Source of the DNA: Sedimenticola hydrogenitrophicus
GTDB lineage: Bacteria > Pseudomonadota > Gammaproteobacteria > Chromatiales > Chromatiaceae
Assembly (NCBI RefSeq): GCF_029017505.1
Contig: NZ_JAQGEI010000001.1
Span: forward strand, 186,001-250,000
Length of the DNA stretch: 64,000 bases
Direction: 5' to 3'
The position numbers were made by a program, and so were the translations under genes. Shown here in pieces: positions 33,629 to 41,841 of the stretch; position 1 is the first letter of the stretch, and every line of letters starts with the position of its first letter. The notes beneath the pieces are model-generated. The model saw only the letters and a list, made by a program, of their open reading frames with translations. It was not told the origin of the DNA and did no database searches.

Positions 33629-35920
33629 TCAAGACACCAGCTTCTTGGCCAAAGCCACCTCGATGGAATCCCCGTCCTGATTGAGGATGTCGAGTCCGGT
33701 CTCCGGCATGTCACCGGAGGTGGACTGGCTTACCGCGATCTTCTTGGCCATGAGCGACAGGCACGTCATCTGCGCCGTCTCGCCGTAGCCGAGAAAATAC
33801 ACGTCCACCGGTTGCTTCTGGCCGATCCGCCAGGAGCGGCGGGAGGCTTGTTGCAACGTGTACACGTTGTAGCCGGTCTGCATGAACACGATGGTCGGGA
33901 ACTCCAGGAGATCCAGACCGGTCTTCACCAGCTCGGGGTTGGTGACCAGCACATCGATGCCGCGGTCGACCTGATCGAAGATCCAGTCTTCCCGCCGGCT
34001 CGTGTCGATGCTGGCCCTCAACACCGCAGCCTTGAGGTCGTGGCCCTCCAGCAGGCCCTTGAGCCGGCTGGCGGTGTCGCGGGTGCCGGTGTAGGTCGTG
34101 TAGACCAGCACACGGCGGCCGCGGGCCTTCTCCTCCCGGCAGATGCGCAGCATCTCCGCTTCCTTGGGAGACGGTGCCTCGCCGAGGATCGAGGGCACGA
34201 ACGCCAGCAGCTGCCGGGTCCGCGGGTGCCTGACCACTTCCTCGCGGAAGCAGGTGTCGGGCCAGGCCAGCAGGACGTTGAGCACCACGCCCAGCAGGCT
34301 GTTGTCGCCCTTGCGCAGGGCCTCCTTAAGCTCGGCCGTGAGCGTGGACTCCAGAGCCTGATACCGCTCGGCCTGGTCCGCAGCCAACACCACCTCCTGG
34401 AAGTGCTCGCTGTAGGGCGGCAACACCTTGTCGCCGATATCCTTGAGCTTCAGGAAGGCCGTGAACGGCAGCACGTAGCGGGCGATCCCCTTGGGTCCGA
34501 ACCCCGGTGCCTTGACGGTGCGCACGGTCATGCGCTTGCCGCGGGCGGTGCGGTGGTTGTCCCCCTCGGACTCCTTGTAGATGTCCTTGAGGATGCCGTG
34601 GTCCCGCATGAAGGCCATGCTGGCGCTGCCCAGGGTGCCCTGGCCGTTGTAGCGGTAGCCGTCCTCGATCATCCGTCGCGGCATGATGCGCCACAGCAGG
34701 TAGAAGAGGTCGTCGGCGTAGCCGCCCATGAGGGTGCCGGTCAACAGCAGGACCTTGCGGACCTTGTTGGCGAGCACGCCCATGGCCTGGCCCTGAGCGG
34801 AACCGTCGTTCTTGTACTCATGGCCTTCATCCACCACGAGGAGGTCGAAGTACCCGTCCGGCAGGTAGCGCTTGATGAACTCCGTCGGTTGATAGCCACC
34901 CTGGCCGAAGGAGAACTCCAGGTTTGCCATGGCACGTTCCATACGCGCCGCCTGCCGATCGGAGAACACCAGCTCGCCGTCAGAGTCCATCAGATTGATG
35001 AACTCGTGGACATTGTCCGCAAGCATCCCCGACAGCAGGTTTTCGCCGAAGGTCCGCACCAGCTTGTCCGCCGTCTTGGGTCCGATGGTGGGTAGCTGGC
35101 ACATGGCCTCGGTCACCAGCTCACGCCGGTTCTTTTGCCTGCGGCCCGGCCGCATCAGGGTCCACAACGCTTCGCCGCACTCCCGGCAGCTCTGGCGCCG
35201 TTCCTCCGGGAACAACTCCGGCGGCACCGGATCGCCATCACCGTTGACCACCGTCGTCCCGCAGGCGGGACAGGCGGCATAGCGCACGCTACGCACGAAG
35301 GTAGGCGAGTGTTCGTTGCCCCGCTCCGTGTGCTCGCGTATATGCAATTTGCGAACTGCATACGCGGGCTTCCAATGAAAACCCATGCGCATGCGTACGC
35401 GCCCGATGATGAAGAACTCCGGACCCTGGTGGGCCGGCGACTCGTCCAGTGCAGCCCGCAACTGCAACAGCTTGCGCAGCGTGTCCGGGCCATTGAGCAC
35501 CCACACTCGGGCGCCCGGCACGGTCTCCAGGATCTCCCGCCGCCACTTGTAGACCAGGTGGGGCGGGGCGATCACCAGGGTGCGCCGGTAACCCTCGGCA
35601 TGCAGCACCGCGGCGGCGCAGATGGCCATCATGGTCTTGCCGGTACCCATCTCGGCGTTGATGACCGCGGCCTGTTCGGCCTCGTCCACCAGCAGCCGGG
35701 TCACCGCCTGCACCACTGCCCGCTGGGCCGGAAACGGCTTGCGTTTGAGGAAGTCCGTCACCGCATCGCAGCGCGTATCGGGTGTGCCGTCGTAGACCGG
35801 CGGGTTTTGCCGGGTGACCGCCTCCAGCAGGCCGTCGCCGAAATCGGAGACGAACTGGGACAGCGGGATGACGTTGGAACCGTCGATTTCGAGTTCAAGT
35901 GTTTCTGCAATTGCGTTCAT
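33629..35920 (-). CDS. SNF2/DEAD-like superfamily 2 helicase
   Basis: A 763-aa protein. Walker A is AEMGTGKT at about 90-96 and motif II is VVDEGHEYK at about 362-370. A likely zinc site is CPAC at 217-220 with CREC at 245-248. SF2 C-terminal motifs lie near TTYTGTRDTASRL and NPELVKTGLDLLEFPTIVFMQTGYN, and QASRRSWRIGQKQPVDVYFL is the SNF2-type motif VI. It probably remodels or unwinds element DNA. The gene is preceded by RNA copy A and a leader hairpin. Confidence 0.88.
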   Translation of the reverse strand: MNAIAETLELEIDGSNVIPLSQFVSDFGDGLLEAVTRQNPPVYDGTPDTRCDAVTDFLKRKPFPAQRAVVQAVTRLLVDEAEQAAVINAEMGTGKTMMAICAAAVLHAEGYRRTLVIAPPHLVYKWRREILETVPGARVWVLNGPDTLRKLLQLRAALDESPAHQGPEFFIIGRVRMRMGFHWKPAYAVRKLHIREHTERGNEHSPTFVRSVRYAACPACGTTVVNGDGDPVPPELFPEERRQSCRECGEALWTLMRPGRRQKNRRELVTEAMCQLPTIGPKTADKLVRTFGENLLSGMLADNVHEFINLMDSDGELVFSDRQAARMERAMANLEFSFGQGGYQPTEFIKRYLPDGYFDLLVVDEGHEYKNDGSAQGQAMGVLANKVRKVLLLTGTLMGGYADDLFYLLWRIMPRRMIEDGYRYNGQGTLGSASMAFMRDHGILKDIYKESEGDNHRTARGKRMTVRTVKAPGFGPKGIARYVLPFTAFLKLKDIGDKVLPPYSEHFQEVVLAADQAERYQALESTLTAELKEALRKGDNSLLGVVLNVLLAWPDTCFREEVVRHPRTRQLLAFVPSILGEAPSPKEAEMLRICREEKARGRRVLVYTTYTGTRDTASRLKGLLEGHDLKAAVLRASIDTSRREDWIFDQVDRGIDVLVTNPELVKTGLDLLEFPTIVFMQTGYNVYTLQQASRRSWRIGQKQPVDVYFLGYGETAQMTCLSLMAKKIAVSQSTSGDMPETGLDILNQDGDSIEVALAKKLVS

Positions 35921-35945
35921 GGTCTGCTCCTTTCAAGTTAAAAAA

Positions 35946-35995
35946 ACGGGCAGACCATCCCCCAGGGGGCTGAATCCGCCCCGTGAGGGTTGAGT
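35946..35995 (-). promoter_or_regulatory. Leader hairpin element, copy 1 (helicase)
   Basis: On the minus strand CAACCC, then the GGGGC/GCCCC hairpin, then a second C-rich inverted block and GGAGC before the start codon. One of twelve such leaders in 35.9-43.9 kb. Confidence 0.7.
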
Positions 35996-36001
35996 GACAA
36001 A

Positions 36002-36120
36002 ATGGACCGGCGATTCCCCCTACAACGTAGGAATCGCTGCGCCTGTTGCACGGTCCGGCGAAGGCGCTCGGGCGCAGGTGTACGACCTGCAAAGGTGCCG
36101 CTGAAACGCAGCGGCTACGG
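36002..36120 (-). ncRNA. Repeated structured leader RNA, copy A
   Basis: Read on the minus strand from 36120: stem GCCGCTG/CAGCGGC, conserved ACCTTTGC, stem AGGT/ACCT, a GCGCC-TTCGCC joint, then outer stem GGACCG (36051-36056) with CGGTCC (36004-36009). The outer stem encloses TGCAACAGGCGCA and inner stem GCGATTCC/GGAATCGC. Copies B, C and D keep the structure with changed bases. Helicase translation starts about 80 nt further on. Confidence 0.8.
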
Positions 36121-36166
36121 TTAAAAACCTTTCCCCAGCACCGCGGCAGCGGTGCTCGGGAAAGGC
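36121..36166 (-). terminator. Intrinsic terminator upstream of RNA copy A
   Basis: On the minus strand CCTTTCCC-AGCACCG pairs with CGGTGCT-GGGAAAGG, followed by TTTTT. A second hairpin (GGCCCCGC/GCGGGGCC, 36164-36183) precedes it. It ends the transcript of the small gene at 36190 and separates it from RNA A, unless read-through or antitermination occurs. Confidence 0.85.
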
Positions 36167-36189
36167 CCCGCGAGTGCGGGGCCGGGTTT

Positions 36190-36381
36190 TCATTTCAAAC
36201 GGTATAGGCCGCGTCTACCGATCGTATTGCGAATACGTTGCAGATCTGCCTCGACATCACGCAGCTCGACAGGATAGCTCGCGCGTTCCCAGCAATAGCC
36301 GAGTTCGCTCTTCCAGCAGCGACCGAAATGGCGCCGCGCCTTCTCCAGCGCCTCGCGTTGATCGGGTGGCAGACTGTTCAT
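36190..36381 (-). CDS. Small hypothetical protein
   Basis: A 63-aa basic protein, MNSLPPDQREALEKARRHFG..., with RDVEADLQRIRNTIGRRGLYRLK at the end. It has no recognised family. Its start overlaps the stop of the upstream 135-aa gene, which supports translation. It ends just before a strong terminator. Confidence 0.65.
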   Translation of the reverse strand: MNSLPPDQREALEKARRHFGRCWKSELGYCWERASYPVELRDVEADLQRIRNTIGRRGLYRLK

Positions 36382-36788
36382 CACGCTCCCTCCGCGATCG
36401 CTTGCAGGGCGGCCTCGTAGGCCTGATCCAGCTCGTCCCAGTCGATGCTCCCGCCGCGTTCCTCGCCCCGGTGGTAGGCCTCGACCAGCAGTTGAACCGT
36501 ACGGAACGCCGCCTCTCGGCGGCGCAGCGCCTTTACGCTGGTGTCGGCTTCCGGCCAGGGTTCATCGGAACCCAACGTCTGCTCGACCGTGAATTGCAAT
36601 GGCTCGCCGGCATCCCCGTCTTCCTCGTAGTCGTCGTATAGAAGCGGGGTTTCAGCGGTGTCTTGCCAGATCTCGCCGTCGTCGAACAGCTGCTCCGCTT
36701 TCGCGGTCGCTGCCTCCGGCGTCTCGGCCTCGATGCCGACCATGACCCTGTGCTCGTAGGGCAAGGTGTATTGAATGACGTATTTCAT
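36381..36788 (-). CDS. Hypothetical ICE protein, acidic
   Basis: A 135-aa acidic protein starting MKYVIQYTLPYEHRVMVGIEAETPEAATAKAEQLFDDGEIW, with a strongly acidic centre (LLYDDYEEDGDAGE). ATG 36788 has GGAGAACC upstream as part of the leader. No function is known to me. It is coupled to the 63-aa gene downstream. Confidence 0.75.
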   Translation of the reverse strand: MKYVIQYTLPYEHRVMVGIEAETPEAATAKAEQLFDDGEIWQDTAETPLLYDDYEEDGDAGEPLQFTVEQTLGSDEPWPEADTSVKALRRREAAFRTVQLLVEAYHRGEERGGSIDWDELDQAYEAALQAIAEGA

Positions 36789-36813
36789 GATGGTTCTCCT
36801 GGTGGTTGAAAAC

Positions 36814-36860
36814 AGGAGAGACCTCACCCCGCCGGGGAGAAGGTCTCCCCAGTGGGTTGG
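36814..36860 (-). promoter_or_regulatory. Leader hairpin element, copy 2
   Basis: On the minus strand CAACCCACT, GGGGAG-ACCTT-CTCCCC, GGCGGGG and GGTCTCTCC. The last block can also pair with GGGGAGACC, so two alternative folds exist. The GGAGAACCATC ribosome site and ATG follow about 26 nt on. Confidence 0.75.
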
Positions 36861-36873
36861 CTATGAACTCAAC

Positions 36874-37098
36874 TCATAGCGTTGTTGAAGTGAGATGCCG
36901 GTATTGGATGCCGAAGCGTATGGCGGCCAATTGACCGCCCAGATGGACGACCGCTTCGGAGCCAAAGTCGTCACGCATACCGAAGACCTTGTACTCCACC
37001 AAGGCGCCAACGGCTTCCGTCTCGGTCAGCAGTCCGGCACCGCGCATGCTGCGGATCAGTCGTGGATAGCGGCGCCGAATGTCATCCCCCAGGGTCAT
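36874..37098 (-). CDS. Small hypothetical ICE protein
   Basis: A 74-aa protein, MTLGDDIRRRYPRLIRSMRGAGLLTETEAVGALVEYKVFGMRDDFG... No family is recognised. It starts 2 bp after the DUF6573-like stop and is probably cotranslated. Confidence 0.65.
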   Translation of the reverse strand: MTLGDDIRRRYPRLIRSMRGAGLLTETEAVGALVEYKVFGMRDDFGSEAVVHLGGQLAAIRFGIQYRHLTSTTL

Positions 37099-37100
37099 GG

Positions 37101-37517
37101 TCAGTCCTCCCCTGGCAGCATGATGGTGATCACCGGTTCGCCGGTATCACCCGGTCCACAGACCAACTTCAAACTCGTCAGTCTTGCCTCGACGCCCTTG
37201 CCATCGCGGGGTACACGATAGAGTTGGTACTCGAGTTGCGTGCCGCTGTTGGCGCTGCGGATCGCGACGAACGCCATCCACAACACGTCCCACAGGCGAC
37301 CGGACTCGTCCTGATAGACCTGGCGGTGGTTGTCCTCCTCAGACCAGGCGACACAATCCGCCCAGGCCGTTGAGGTCATGGCCACCGGCCAGCGGAAGCC
37401 GGCCTCGCGAGCCGTCTCCGATACGTCCACCAGCACTCCATCCTCGATGGCCTGGGCGCGGGTGTAGCGGTAGATGACCTCACCGAACAACTCGGTGACC
37501 GTTTGATTTTCGTTCAT
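37101..37517 (-). CDS. DUF6573-like protein
   Basis: A 138-aa protein from ATG 37517: VTELFGEVIYRYTRAQAIEDGVLVDVSETAREAGFRWPVAMTSTAWADCV, the characteristic DUF6573 opening found on plasmids and ICEs. Function is unknown. The GGAGAACCATC ribosome site is identical to that of the gene at 36788. Confidence 0.82.
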   Translation of the reverse strand: MNENQTVTELFGEVIYRYTRAQAIEDGVLVDVSETAREAGFRWPVAMTSTAWADCVAWSEEDNHRQVYQDESGRLWDVLWMAFVAIRSANSGTQLEYQLYRVPRDGKGVEARLTSLKLVCGPGDTGEPVITIMLPGED

Positions 37518-37543
37518 GATGGTTCTCCTTACGTTTGATGGAT

Positions 37544-37592
37544 GGAGAGACCACCGTCCCCACCGGGGACGAAAGTCTCCCCGGTGGGGTGG
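37544..37592 (-). promoter_or_regulatory. Leader hairpin element, copy 3 (DUF6573)
   Basis: On the minus strand CCACCGGGGAGACTTTCGTCCCCGG, with GGTGGGGACGG and GGTCTCTCC following. It is the same architecture as copy 2 with different stem bases. Confidence 0.75.
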
Positions 37593-37659
37593 AACAAATG
37601 GATGCCGCAGGGGGCATCCCAAACTAGTCGATCAGCTGCAGTCGATCAGCGCCGATCGC

Positions 37660-38292
37660 TCAGCCGGCGGCCGTCAATCGGTGTTCCCGGATCAGTCGGC
37701 TGACCACGTTTTCAACCTCATCGTCACCCAGATCCAGTGCGTAGGCGGAAAGGCCGACGCCCTGGAGGTTCCTGATCCAGCCCGCGGCCTGGAAGGCCTC
37801 GAGCAGGGTGTCGCGCCACGCGGGCAGCAGCGGCAGGTGACAGGTCTCGGTGACCAGCGACCACAGCCGCTGTCTTAACGACGTCTCACTTTCGGCCGTC
37901 GAGCCTTCCCCGGGGTGGTAGAGCAACAGCGCGCGCCGGTTGGCGCGATCCGGCTCCACCGCCAGGCGGTCATACAGCCACAGATGGACCAAGCTGCCGA
38001 AGATCACCTGCGGCGGTGTGCGCCCGGAGTCGTTCATCAGCCGTTCCGGGTTGCCCACCTGCATGAAGGGCATGCCTTGACCTTCCAAGCGGAAGCTGTC
38101 GAGACCGCCTTCGTGCACCGGCAACGACAGCCGGGCGCGGAACTCCTGTATGGCGGTATCCCGCCCCCATAAGGACAGGAACAGCAGGTTGTGCCCCTCG
38201 TCGGTCAGCGCGGCATCGGCGTACAGGCCGGGCGTCTCGGTGATGGGCATGAGCACGGCTGTGCTCGGATCATGATGATTGCGTTCAAGCAT
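37660..38292 (-). CDS. Hypothetical ICE protein
   Basis: A 210-aa soluble protein, MLERNHHDPSTAVLMPITETPGLYADAALTDEGHNLLFLSLWGRD..., with conserved-looking blocks VIFGSLVHLWLYDRLAVEPD and ETCHLPLLPAWRDTLLEAFQAAGW. No function is recognised. The GAGGAG site is about 8 nt upstream. Confidence 0.75.
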   Translation of the reverse strand: MLERNHHDPSTAVLMPITETPGLYADAALTDEGHNLLFLSLWGRDTAIQEFRARLSLPVHEGGLDSFRLEGQGMPFMQVGNPERLMNDSGRTPPQVIFGSLVHLWLYDRLAVEPDRANRRALLLYHPGEGSTAESETSLRQRLWSLVTETCHLPLLPAWRDTLLEAFQAAGWIRNLQGVGLSAYALDLGDDEVENVVSRLIREHRLTAAG

Positions 38293-38324
38293 GGTGTTGT
38301 CTCCTCTCGGTCATTGGTTGATAG

Positions 38325-38373
38325 GCCGGGAAGAGCGTTCCCGCAGGGGAACGTCTTCCCCGGCGGGTGGTTG
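38325..38373 (-). promoter_or_regulatory. Leader hairpin element, copy 4
   Basis: On the minus strand CAACCACCCGCC, GGGGAA-GACG-TTCCCC, TGCGGGAACG and CTCTTCCCGG, followed by GAGGAG and ATG. Confidence 0.72.
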
Positions 38374-38380
38374 ATGCCCT

Positions 38381-38893
38381 TTACAGCAGGCCGCGCTCGG
38401 CAAAAGAGACGATGCCTTCGCTGCCGACGACGAGGTGGTCGAGCACGCGAATGTCGACCAAGCCCAAGGCCTCTCTCAGACGGCGAGTGAGGGCCTCGTC
38501 CGAACGTGACGGTTCCGCCACGCCGCTCGGGTGGTTGTGGGCGAAGATGACGGCGGCCGCGTTAAGTTCCAGGGCCCGCTGTACCACGACCCTGGGGTGT
38601 ACCGACGCGCCGTCGATGGTCCCGAAGAACAGCTCCTCGAACCCCAGCACCCGGTGCCGGTTGTCGAGGAAGATGGCTGCGAAGACCTCGTTGCGATAGC
38701 TCTCGAATACGAGCTGCAAGTACTGCTGCGTGTCCTGTGGGCTCGACAGGAGCCTGCCGCGCCGGTGACGCGCGCGAAGGATCTTGAGCGCCAGTTGGAC
38801 AAGTGACGCCTGCTCGGTTTCGCTGAGGTCCGAAGGTCGGATCTGTGTGAAACGGTCGCTGGCACCAGTGTTTAAAGGCAAGACGTTTTGCAT
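38381..38893 (-). CDS. radC: RadC-like JAB-domain protein
   Basis: A 170-aa protein with the RadC/JAMM metalloprotease-like domain: [20 protein letters not shown], then HNHPSG with a following D in SRSDEALT. Mobile-element RadC proteins usually lack the N-terminal HhH region, as here. The cellular role is unclear. ATG 38893 has GGAGGT upstream. The frame to 39034 runs through the leader hairpin. Confidence 0.9.
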   Translation of the reverse strand: MQNVLPLNTGASDRFTQIRPSDLSETEQASLVQLALKILRARHRRGRLLSSPQDTQQYLQLVFESYRNEVFAAIFLDNRHRVLGFEELFFGTIDGASVHPRVVVQRALELNAAAVIFAHNHPSGVAEPSRSDEALTRRLREALGLVDIRVLDHLVVGSEGIVSFAERGLL

Positions 38894-38919
38894 TGGGGTG
38901 ACCTCCACAGTCGAAAACG

Positions 38920-38965
38920 CGGAGGGACCCTCCCCGCCGGGGAGTAGATCTCCCCGCGAGGGTGG
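38920..38965 (-). promoter_or_regulatory. Leader hairpin element, copy 5 (radC)
   Basis: On the minus strand CACCCTCGC, GGGGAG-ATCTA-CTCCCC, GGCGGGGAGGG and TCCCTCC. About 25 nt then lead to the GGAGGT ribosome site. Confidence 0.75.
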
Positions 38966-38994
38966 CTGCCGCATACCAAGCTGCGGCGGTTGAG

Positions 38995-39318
38995 TTAAAG
39001 CGCTACCGGTACGTCGACACTTGCCAACTTGCACACATGCCCAATGGCAAAACCTATGGGCACGGTCTTGTCGGTCACATTGACAATGCCGGCGGCTACC
39101 AATGCCTCCAGCATCCCGGTGTTTTCCGAATAGTCCTTGACGATGATCTCGTCGCTGGACAGGGGGACCTCAGGGACGTTGACAGTCGCGCAAGCGATTG
39201 GCGAACCATTCTCGCAATCAAACAATGCGATGGCCGGACGCCCGTTGCTGTATGTTTCCAGTACGGCCTTGCACAGCCATGTCTTGAACCGCATGACGCC
39301 AAGTACGTATTTACTCAT
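38995..39318 (-). CDS. DUF4313-like protein
   Basis: A 107-aa protein: [59 protein letters not shown], which fits DUF4313, a small family of unknown function on mobile elements. ATG 39318 has AAGGAGGTG upstream. It is preceded by leader hairpin copy 6 and RNA copy B. Confidence 0.82.
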   Translation of the reverse strand: MSKYVLGVMRFKTWLCKAVLETYSNGRPAIALFDCENGSPIACATVNVPEVPLSSDEIIVKDYSENTGMLEALVAAGIVNVTDKTVPIGFAIGHVCKLASVDVPVAL

Positions 39319-39349
39319 GGAGCACCTCCTTATCAGTGGTTGAACAGTG

Positions 39350-39400
39350 AAGAGGAGGCCTCGCCCTGTCGGGGAAGAACGCTCCCCGTTTGGGTTGAGA
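39350..39400 (-). promoter_or_regulatory. Leader hairpin element, copy 6 (DUF4313)
   Basis: On the minus strand CAACCCAAAC, GGGGAGCGTTCTTCCCC, GACAGGGCGAGG and CCTCCTC. It lies between RNA copy B and the start codon. Confidence 0.72.
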
Positions 39401-39408
39401 TAGAACGA

Positions 39409-39528
39409 ATGGACCGGCGATTCCGCTACTACGTAGGAATCGCTGCGCCTGTTGCACGGTCCGGCGAAGGCGCTTGGGCACAGGTGTATAACCTGCAAAG
39501 GTGCCGCTGAAACCGCAGCGGCCACGGC
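39409..39528 (-). ncRNA. Repeated structured leader RNA, copy B
   Basis: Nearly identical to copy A. Minus-strand stems are CCGCTG/CAGCGG, ACCTTTGC, AGGT/ACCT, outer GGACCG (39457-39462) with CGGTCC (39411-39416), and inner GCGATTCC/GGAATCGC. Differences from A fall mainly in loops or keep pairing. DUF4313 starts about 90 nt downstream. Confidence 0.8.
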
Positions 39529-39535
39529 AAAAACC

Positions 39536-39603
39536 CATCTGTCTTAAACCCCATCACTGAACGATGTTGAGGTTTGAGACAGACGCCGCCGACCGGCGGC
39601 GTC
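39536..39603 (-). terminator. Terminator pair after the methyltransferase gene
   Basis: On the minus strand GACGCCGCCGG/CCGGCGGCGTC-type hairpin (39582-39603) comes first. A longer stem CTGTCT...AGACAG with AAACC/GGTTT follows, then GGGTTTTT. As at copy A, it stands immediately upstream of the structured RNA. Confidence 0.7.
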
Positions 39604-39617
39604 ATGTCATTCCTTCG

Positions 39618-40718
39618 TCAACGGATGACCACGACCTGGCCGAAGCTCGGGCTACCCGGCGTGAAGTCCAGGGCCCGGATCACCGGCACGAAGCGGTCGG
39701 TCAGGATGCGGGTCTCGGTGATCTGTCCGTTGGACTTCTCCTCGACCTCGACCTTGGCCTCCTTCTCCTTGTGGGTGTCGCCTTTGATGACGTACACCCG
39801 GCCGTCGGCGGAGCGCACCACGCCGGACACCTGACCAGCGGCCAGGGCCAGCGCCAGGTGCCAGTCGGAAAGCGCCCGCAACGGCCGGCGCAGGCCTCGC
39901 CCGGTTCCGCCGAACACCAGCGCGAACCGTTCCCACAAGCCGCGATGACGCATCAGCTCATCGGCCAACTGGCGCCGGTCCATGCGCGAGTAGACGAAGG
40001 TCGCCTCGCCCAGGGGCGCCGTCGGCACCACATAGGGCGCATACGGCCAACTCTCCGGTAACACCGGGGGTGGCTGATCAGCGACTGCCTCCAGCATCGC
40101 GCGGGTCTCGTTGATGCCCGTGGCGCCGGCGGTGCGGCGTCGAACGCCGAACACCACCACCTGCTTGAAGCGCTGCTCCGGCGCCAGGAACACCCGCACC
40201 TGCTCGAAGTGGGTGGCGATCCAACCCGCCAGTTCGCGGTCCAGGCTGTAGCCGGGGATGATCAGTACCAGCACACCGCCGAAGGCGAGCCAGGAGCTGG
40301 AGAGGCTGTAGAACAGCTTCTCCAACCGGGGACGGCCCTTGCCCGTGTAACCGGCCAGCGCTGCCTTGTCCGCCACCAGGTCGCCATAGGGCGGGTTGAG
40401 CCACAGCAGGCCGAACTGACGCCGGCCGACGATGCAGTCCTGAACGTCGCCGTGGATGCAGCGGTCCAGGATGCCCTTGGCATGCCAAGCCCGTTCCTCG
40501 TCGTATTCGATACCGAATGCCTCGGTACGATCGGCACCCAGGTGGTGCTTGCATTCGGCCAGGGCCACGCCCTCACCACAGCAGGGATCGAGGACGCGAA
40601 GTGGCCCCGTATCCGCGGGTTGTATGGCCGACAACACGCGTTGCGTGGTCTCGGCGTCGGTGGGGAAATACCCGTTCTTGATGAAGTTGCGCGCCAGGCG
40701 CTGGAACATTAAAGCCAT
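39618..40718 (-). CDS. DUF6094-type N6-adenine DNA methyltransferase-like protein
   Basis: A 366-aa Rossmann methyltransferase-like protein. The SAM-binding motif I is VLDPCCGEGVAL near 41-52 and the catalytic motif IV is LLWLNPPYGD near 101. The start MALMFQRLARNFIKNGYFPTD fits the DUF6094 class found on ICEs. It may protect element DNA. ATG 40718 has GGAGAAGC upstream. Confidence 0.87.
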   Translation of the reverse strand: MALMFQRLARNFIKNGYFPTDAETTQRVLSAIQPADTGPLRVLDPCCGEGVALAECKHHLGADRTEAFGIEYDEERAWHAKGILDRCIHGDVQDCIVGRRQFGLLWLNPPYGDLVADKAALAGYTGKGRPRLEKLFYSLSSSWLAFGGVLVLIIPGYSLDRELAGWIATHFEQVRVFLAPEQRFKQVVVFGVRRRTAGATGINETRAMLEAVADQPPPVLPESWPYAPYVVPTAPLGEATFVYSRMDRRQLADELMRHRGLWERFALVFGGTGRGLRRPLRALSDWHLALALAAGQVSGVVRSADGRVYVIKGDTHKEKEAKVEVEEKSNGQITETRILTDRFVPVIRALDFTPGSPSFGQVVVIR

Positions 40719-40747
40719 CGTGCTTCTCCTTACGTTGGTTGTGACAA

Positions 40748-40799
40748 GGCCGGAGAAGCGCACCCCCGTCGGGGAGTACGCTCCCCGGCCGGGTTGGGT
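40748..40799 (-). promoter_or_regulatory. Leader hairpin element, copy 7 (methyltransferase)
   Basis: On the minus strand CAACCCGGCC, GGGGAG-CGTA-CTCCCC, GACGGGGGTGCGCTTCTCC. About 25 nt then lead to GGAGAAGCACG and ATG. Confidence 0.75.
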
Positions 40800-40825
40800 G
40801 GTTAATGGATCGATGGAACGGGTGA

Positions 40826-41170
40826 TCACCACCCGGGGTAGTTGAGAAAAAGCTCCGCGATGATCCCCGCATGGGGCTCGTCCAGCTTCGAGGCCAAGTC
40901 GCAGAGGTTCGGGAAACCCGCGCGGACCAGCAGCGACTGGCCCCACTCGGCGTTGTAGAACGAGCACATCGCGGCGAGAAACGCCGCTTCGCCGCGGCTG
41001 CGCGCCGTGAGGGTCTCCTCGATCAAATCCCAATCGGGTTCGAGTTGACCCTTGTGCGTGGCGGCCTCGACGGTCGGGGCCTTCAGTTTGAAATCGCCTG
41101 GTCCGGCCAGCTGCACGCCGCGCTTCCAGGCAGCGAGGAATCGTCGCTCGCGTTCACGGTAGTCGTACAT
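40826..41170 (-). CDS. Hypothetical ICE protein
   Basis: A 114-aa protein, MYDYRERERRFLAAWKRGVQLAGPGDFKLKAPTVEAATHKGQLEPDW..., with ARSRGEAAFLAAMCSFYNAEWG in the second half. No function is recognised. AAGGAGG stands 7 nt before ATG 41170. Confidence 0.75.
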   Translation of the reverse strand: MYDYRERERRFLAAWKRGVQLAGPGDFKLKAPTVEAATHKGQLEPDWDLIEETLTARSRGEAAFLAAMCSFYNAEWGQSLLVRAGFPNLCDLASKLDEPHAGIIAELFLNYPGW

Positions 41171-41189
41171 GACATCCTCCTTGTGAACC

Positions 41190-41222
41190 CATCCGGGCCG
41201 GGGCTTGGCGCCCCGGCGCGAA
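41190..41222 (-). promoter_or_regulatory. Leader hairpin element, copy 8
   Basis: On the minus strand the simple hairpin CCGGGGCGCCAAGCCCCGG, followed by GGATGGG and the AAGGAGG ribosome site. It is shorter than the other copies. Confidence 0.6.
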
Positions 41223-41238
41223 TGAGTGGTTCTGGTAG

Positions 41239-41727
41239 TCAGAGCACTTCGCCGAGCATGCGACGGGGCACGCGATAGCGTCGCCCGCCGTAGTCGCCCG
41301 TCAGCGGGCGCAGCGAGGAGATGACCACCCACGGTATGGTGGAACCCTTGATGCCGACCTTCTGGCCGATCTCGACCTTGCGGCAGCTGTCGTGGTGGTA
41401 GGCCCGGACCGCGGCGCGCCAGTCGGCGTTGGCGACCGGCGCCATGTCCAGGTACTTCAACGGACAGGAGTAGTAACAAGGATGCATGGATTCCTCCATG
41501 TCCTTGTACCCCCAGCCGCAGCCTTTATGCCTGGCGAGCAGGTGGCAGGCGATGAACCGCTTGCGTTGCGGCTCCTGCTTGTAGGTGATCTCGATCACCG
41601 ACCAGAGCACGTTGCCGCGTACGCAGTGGGCGATGGTCTCCCAGCGCCGCGTCTCGTTCTCTTCCGGTGCGGTCAAGTCACGAATGACGTCCGCCTTGGT
41701 GGCGTCGTATGTGAAGAGCCATCCCAT
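41239..41727 (-). CDS. DUF6927-like protein
   Basis: A 162-aa protein opening MGWLFTYDATKADVIRDL, then WSVIEIT...RKRFIACHLLARHKGCGWGYKDMEESMHPCYYSCPLKYLDM. This is the DUF6927 pattern known from plasmids and ICEs, function unknown. The cysteines in MHPCYYSCP may bind metal. Confidence 0.82.
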   Translation of the reverse strand: MGWLFTYDATKADVIRDLTAPEENETRRWETIAHCVRGNVLWSVIEITYKQEPQRKRFIACHLLARHKGCGWGYKDMEESMHPCYYSCPLKYLDMAPVANADWRAAVRAYHHDSCRKVEIGQKVGIKGSTIPWVVISSLRPLTGDYGGRRYRVPRRMLGEVL

Positions 41728-41749
41728 GGTGTACCTCCGCTGAATTTAG

Positions 41750-41798
41750 TGCGGGGACACCAGGGCCCCGAGGGGCATGGCGATGCCCCGCGGGATTG
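41750..41798 (-). promoter_or_regulatory. Leader hairpin element, copy 9 (DUF6927)
   Basis: On the minus strand ATCCCGC, GGGGCAT-CGCC-ATGCCCC, TCGGGGCCCTGGTGTCCCC. GCGGAGGT and the start codon follow. Confidence 0.7.
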
Positions 41799-41841
41799 AT
41801 GAAGGAAAGAAGGTGCGGCGGCCGGAGAGCCGCGCGCGTTC

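Noticed and set aside
33812-35095. Plus-strand frame of 427 codons opposite the helicase
   Set aside because: Antisense shadow. The helicase motifs are on the minus strand.
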